Assembly: GCF_016463295.1 (NCBI RefSeq)
Contig: NZ_JAEMRO010000006.1
Coordinates: forward strand, 1-62,940
Origin: Brevundimonas sp.
GTDB taxonomy: Bacteria > Pseudomonadota > Alphaproteobacteria > Caulobacterales > Caulobacteraceae
Reading direction: 5' to 3'
DNA length: 62,940 nucleotides
This document shows positions 61,206-62,940 of the stretch, piece by piece; positions within the stretch are counted from its first letter, which is position 1, and every line of letters starts with the position of its first letter. The translations under genes were made by a program, and so were the position numbers. Under the pieces are notes generated by a model, which saw nothing but the letters and a program-made list of their open reading frames with translations, had not been told where the DNA came from and did no database searches.

Positions 61206-62300
61206 CTACGCCGCCTGGGCCGTCCGGCGCATCCGCCAGAAGCGCAGGGTGCGCATCGCCGCTTCCTTGGTCAGTTCGCCATACATGCGGGCATAGGACT
61301 GGGCCTTGCCCATGGCGTCGCCGTCGTCGTTCAGCAGGACCACAGCATAGGTCAGGAACAGGGCCCGATCCAGGTCCGCGCCCTTGCAGACGACGGCCAG
61401 GGCATCCAGTTCGCGCCGCTCGACGATCTTGCTGGCGGTGTGGAAGTCGATGTCCGACAGCTGGGCTAGGGCGATCAGGAAGGAGGTCTTGGAGCCGGAA
61501 CGCAGGAAGCGGGCCAGCATCTGGGGCGTCAGCTGACCGGCGGCGCGCAGTTCCTCGACATAGGCCAGGCTCTCGGCATAGTCGGCGGGCAGGATGCCGT
61601 CCTCGGCCGCCACGCGGGCACGACCGGCGGACAGGGCGCTTTCCAGCAGGGCGGGGTCCAGGCGGGCGTTCTTTTCCAGGATCTGCTGACGCAGGCGCGC
61701 CTCGACCACGAAATACATCTCGTTCAGCAGATCGGGTTCAAGGCTGGCACGCTGGACCGTCGCCTCGTGCAGGTCGGGGTTGGCCTTGGCACGCTCGACC
61801 ACGGCCTCTGACCCCTCGCGCGACAGCCGGGCCCCGTCGTTGCGCAAAAGGGTGCCCAGGGTGATGTCGTCGCCCTTGTCGATGATGGCGTCGGAGACGA
61901 CCTCCGACACCGTCTCGCGCTGGGACACAGCGCGCATATGGGCCTGGGTGCGGCGATTGACGACATCGACCAGATCGCTGTCGGTCAGCACCTGGGACTT
62001 GGCCAGGACGACGCCGGCGACCTCGGACACGTCATGGGCGAGGCTGCGCATCAGCGGGTGGGGCGCGTCCAGGGCATTGGCGAACCGGGCGGCCAGTTCG
62101 GCGCGGACAGCGGTTTCCATGTCGCTGGCCAGCTGGGTCAGGATCTGGCCGTACAGGGCGTCTTCGGTATCGGTGCGCGGCGTGGTGCCGAAGAAATGGT
62201 CGGTCAGCTCGCGCAGCAGGGCGCGGCGGTTCTCGCTGGACTTGTCCTGCGCGAGATCGATCAGCTGGGGCAGGCGGGAGGGGGCCACGGTGGTCGTCAC
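61206..62300 (-). CDS. DUF2336 family protein, copy 2
   Basis: 364 residues from a GTG at 62300. Helical with HEAT-like repeats: RALLRELTDHFFGTTPRTD, MRSLAHDVSEVAGVVLAKSQVLTDSDLVDVV, the DUF2336 centre AVSQRETVSEVVSDAIIDKGDDITLGTLLRNDGARLS, and the closing DALAVVCKGADLDRALF. It is a paralogue of the gene at 57049-58269. Its start overlaps the stop of the upstream proline-rich gene by GTGA, so the two are translationally coupled. Confidence 0.88.
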   Translation of the reverse strand: MTTTVAPSRLPQLIDLAQDKSSENRRALLRELTDHFFGTTPRTDTEDALYGQILTQLASDMETAVRAELAARFANALDAPHPLMRSLAHDVSEVAGVVLAKSQVLTDSDLVDVVNRRTQAHMRAVSQRETVSEVVSDAIIDKGDDITLGTLLRNDGARLSREGSEAVVERAKANPDLHEATVQRASLEPDLLNEMYFVVEARLRQQILEKNARLDPALLESALSAGRARVAAEDGILPADYAESLAYVEELRAAGQLTPQMLARFLRSGSKTSFLIALAQLSDIDFHTASKIVERRELDALAVVCKGADLDRALFLTYAVVLLNDDGDAMGKAQSYARMYGELTKEAAMRTLRFWRMRRTAQAA

Positions 62301-62940
62301 TGATGGTCCCCGTCGGAGGCGGCGGGCGCGGCACGCACGCGGCCCTGGTTGTCACGGTAGAGGTTCGGGCCCGGCGCAGGCTCGGCCAGATCGCGGCCTG
62401 CCGGCATGTCGGTCAGGGTCACGGCCAGGGCGTCGACATAGGTGGGTTGAGGGATCGCGACGGCGTCCGGCTGCTGCCCGTTCTGGCGATGGACGGAGTA
62501 GCGGCGTGAGGCCTGCATTTCCGGGTGGTCGGACGGATTGGCGGTGACGGCGGCCATCTGGCGCGGAGCCGGAGCGGCGTCGCCTTGCGGGGCGGATGGG
62601 GCCGTCTTGGCCGAAGGGCCGGGGACGGGCGCGGGCGCGACGGGTGCCGGACGCTGCAGGCGGAAGATCGGGGCGTCGCGGCGCGGAGCCATCGGATCGG
62701 CTGCGTCCGACGGAGAAGGTTGCGGCTCGGCATAGGTCGGGGCGACGGGGGCGGGTGCCGGGCGTGGGCTGTCGGCATAGACGGCCTGTGACGGCGCGGG
62801 CTGGGCCCCGCCCTGACCGGCCAGATATTCCGGCAGGAACTGACGATCATCCTGACGCTGGGCCTGGAACTGGGCCTGCGGCTGGGGGGCCACATTGGGC
62901 GAATAGGTGGGTGCGCGCGGTGGGGGCGGCAGGTCGACGG
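62297..62940 (-). CDS. Proline-rich protein, C-terminal part (5' truncated)
   Basis: The frame is open from the right window edge to a TGA at 62297-62299; ~214 residues are visible and the start is beyond the window. The sequence is dominated by Pro, Ala and Gln (APAPVAPTYAEPQPSPSDA, RPAPVAPAPVPGPSAK), so it is largely disordered. It has no recognisable domain in the visible part. The coupling to a DUF2336 gene suggests a shared function. It may be a cell-envelope or cytoskeletal scaffold protein. Confidence 0.75.
   Translation of the reverse strand, partial: VDLPPPPRAPTYSPNVAPQPQAQFQAQRQDDRQFLPEYLAGQGGAQPAPSQAVYADSPRPAPAPVAPTYAEPQPSPSDAADPMAPRRDAPIFRLQRPAPVAPAPVPGPSAKTAPSAPQGDAAPAPRQMAAVTANPSDHPEMQASRRYSVHRQNGQQPDAVAIPQPTYVDALAVTLTDMPAGRDLAEPAPGPNLYRDNQGRVRAAPAASDGDHQ

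Overview
This 62.9-kb window is chromosomal DNA from a high-GC alphaproteobacterium of the Caulobacterales, most likely Brevundimonas or a close relative. The call rests on gene content: ctrA, chpT, a DivJ-like kinase and a MucR regulator, plus alphaproteobacterial families (DUF1491, DUF2336, DUF2939, DUF6456) and GANTC (CcrM-type) sites clustered at promoters. I see no insertion sequence, prophage, plasmid gene, rRNA operon or CRISPR array. Genes are packed densely, and several convergent pairs overlap at their 3' ends.

Layout. 0-9.7 kb: 3' end of icd, two tandem DUF2939 proteins, alaS, recA, a GNAT-nitrilase fusion and an M28 peptidase. 9.9-18.9 kb: a cheR-cheY-chpT cluster, cysQ, prfC and small unknown proteins. 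18.9-27.6 kb: a probable beta-1,3-glucan (laminarin-type) utilisation locus with an MFS transporter, a TonB-dependent receptor, a LacI regulator, GH3 and GH16. The two divergent promoter regions of this locus carry the same 16-bp palindrome. 28-34 kb: a DEAD-box RNA helicase, a Sel1 protein, a FadL-type porin and a SulP transporter. 34-39.3 kb: ctrA, divergent from a DnaA-domain-IV-like protein and a DUF6456 protein, then sufE, the DivJ-like kinase and tRNA-Lys(CTT). 39.5-50.5 kb: transporters, an orphan Hpt protein, a CPBP protease, a LytTR regulator, chorismate mutase, fpr, a YgfZ-type protein, GT9, GH10, fliJ and fliI.

50.6-53.7 kb is the most interesting part. Four genes run in one direction: a short LOV-HTH protein resembling EL222, a proteorhodopsin with the DTE proton-pump motif and a green-type Leu, the retinal-forming dioxygenase Blh, and a membrane-tailed CBS protein. 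A perfect 8+8-bp dyad, with a second partial copy 26 bp away, lies between the LOV gene and the rhodopsin gene. It is a natural candidate for the blue-light regulator's operator. The inferred design is a light-sensing switch that controls a light-driven proton pump and its chromophore supply.

53.8-62.9 kb: an RhtA-like exporter, cysK, two DUF2336 proteins, mucR, a sulfatase-modifying-factor-fold protein in a lower-GC patch, and the 3' part of a proline-rich protein that runs off the window.

Cell-cycle control is well represented. ChpT is the phosphotransferase between CckA and CtrA, a DivJ-like kinase acts upstream, and MucR and CcrM methylation are known to act on the CtrA network in Caulobacter. 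Non-coding features include rho-independent hairpins, a two-copy REP-like element, two long inverted repeats, and candidate LacI, SOS, CtrA and LOV-HTH sites. All family assignments come from reading motifs; no database search was possible.
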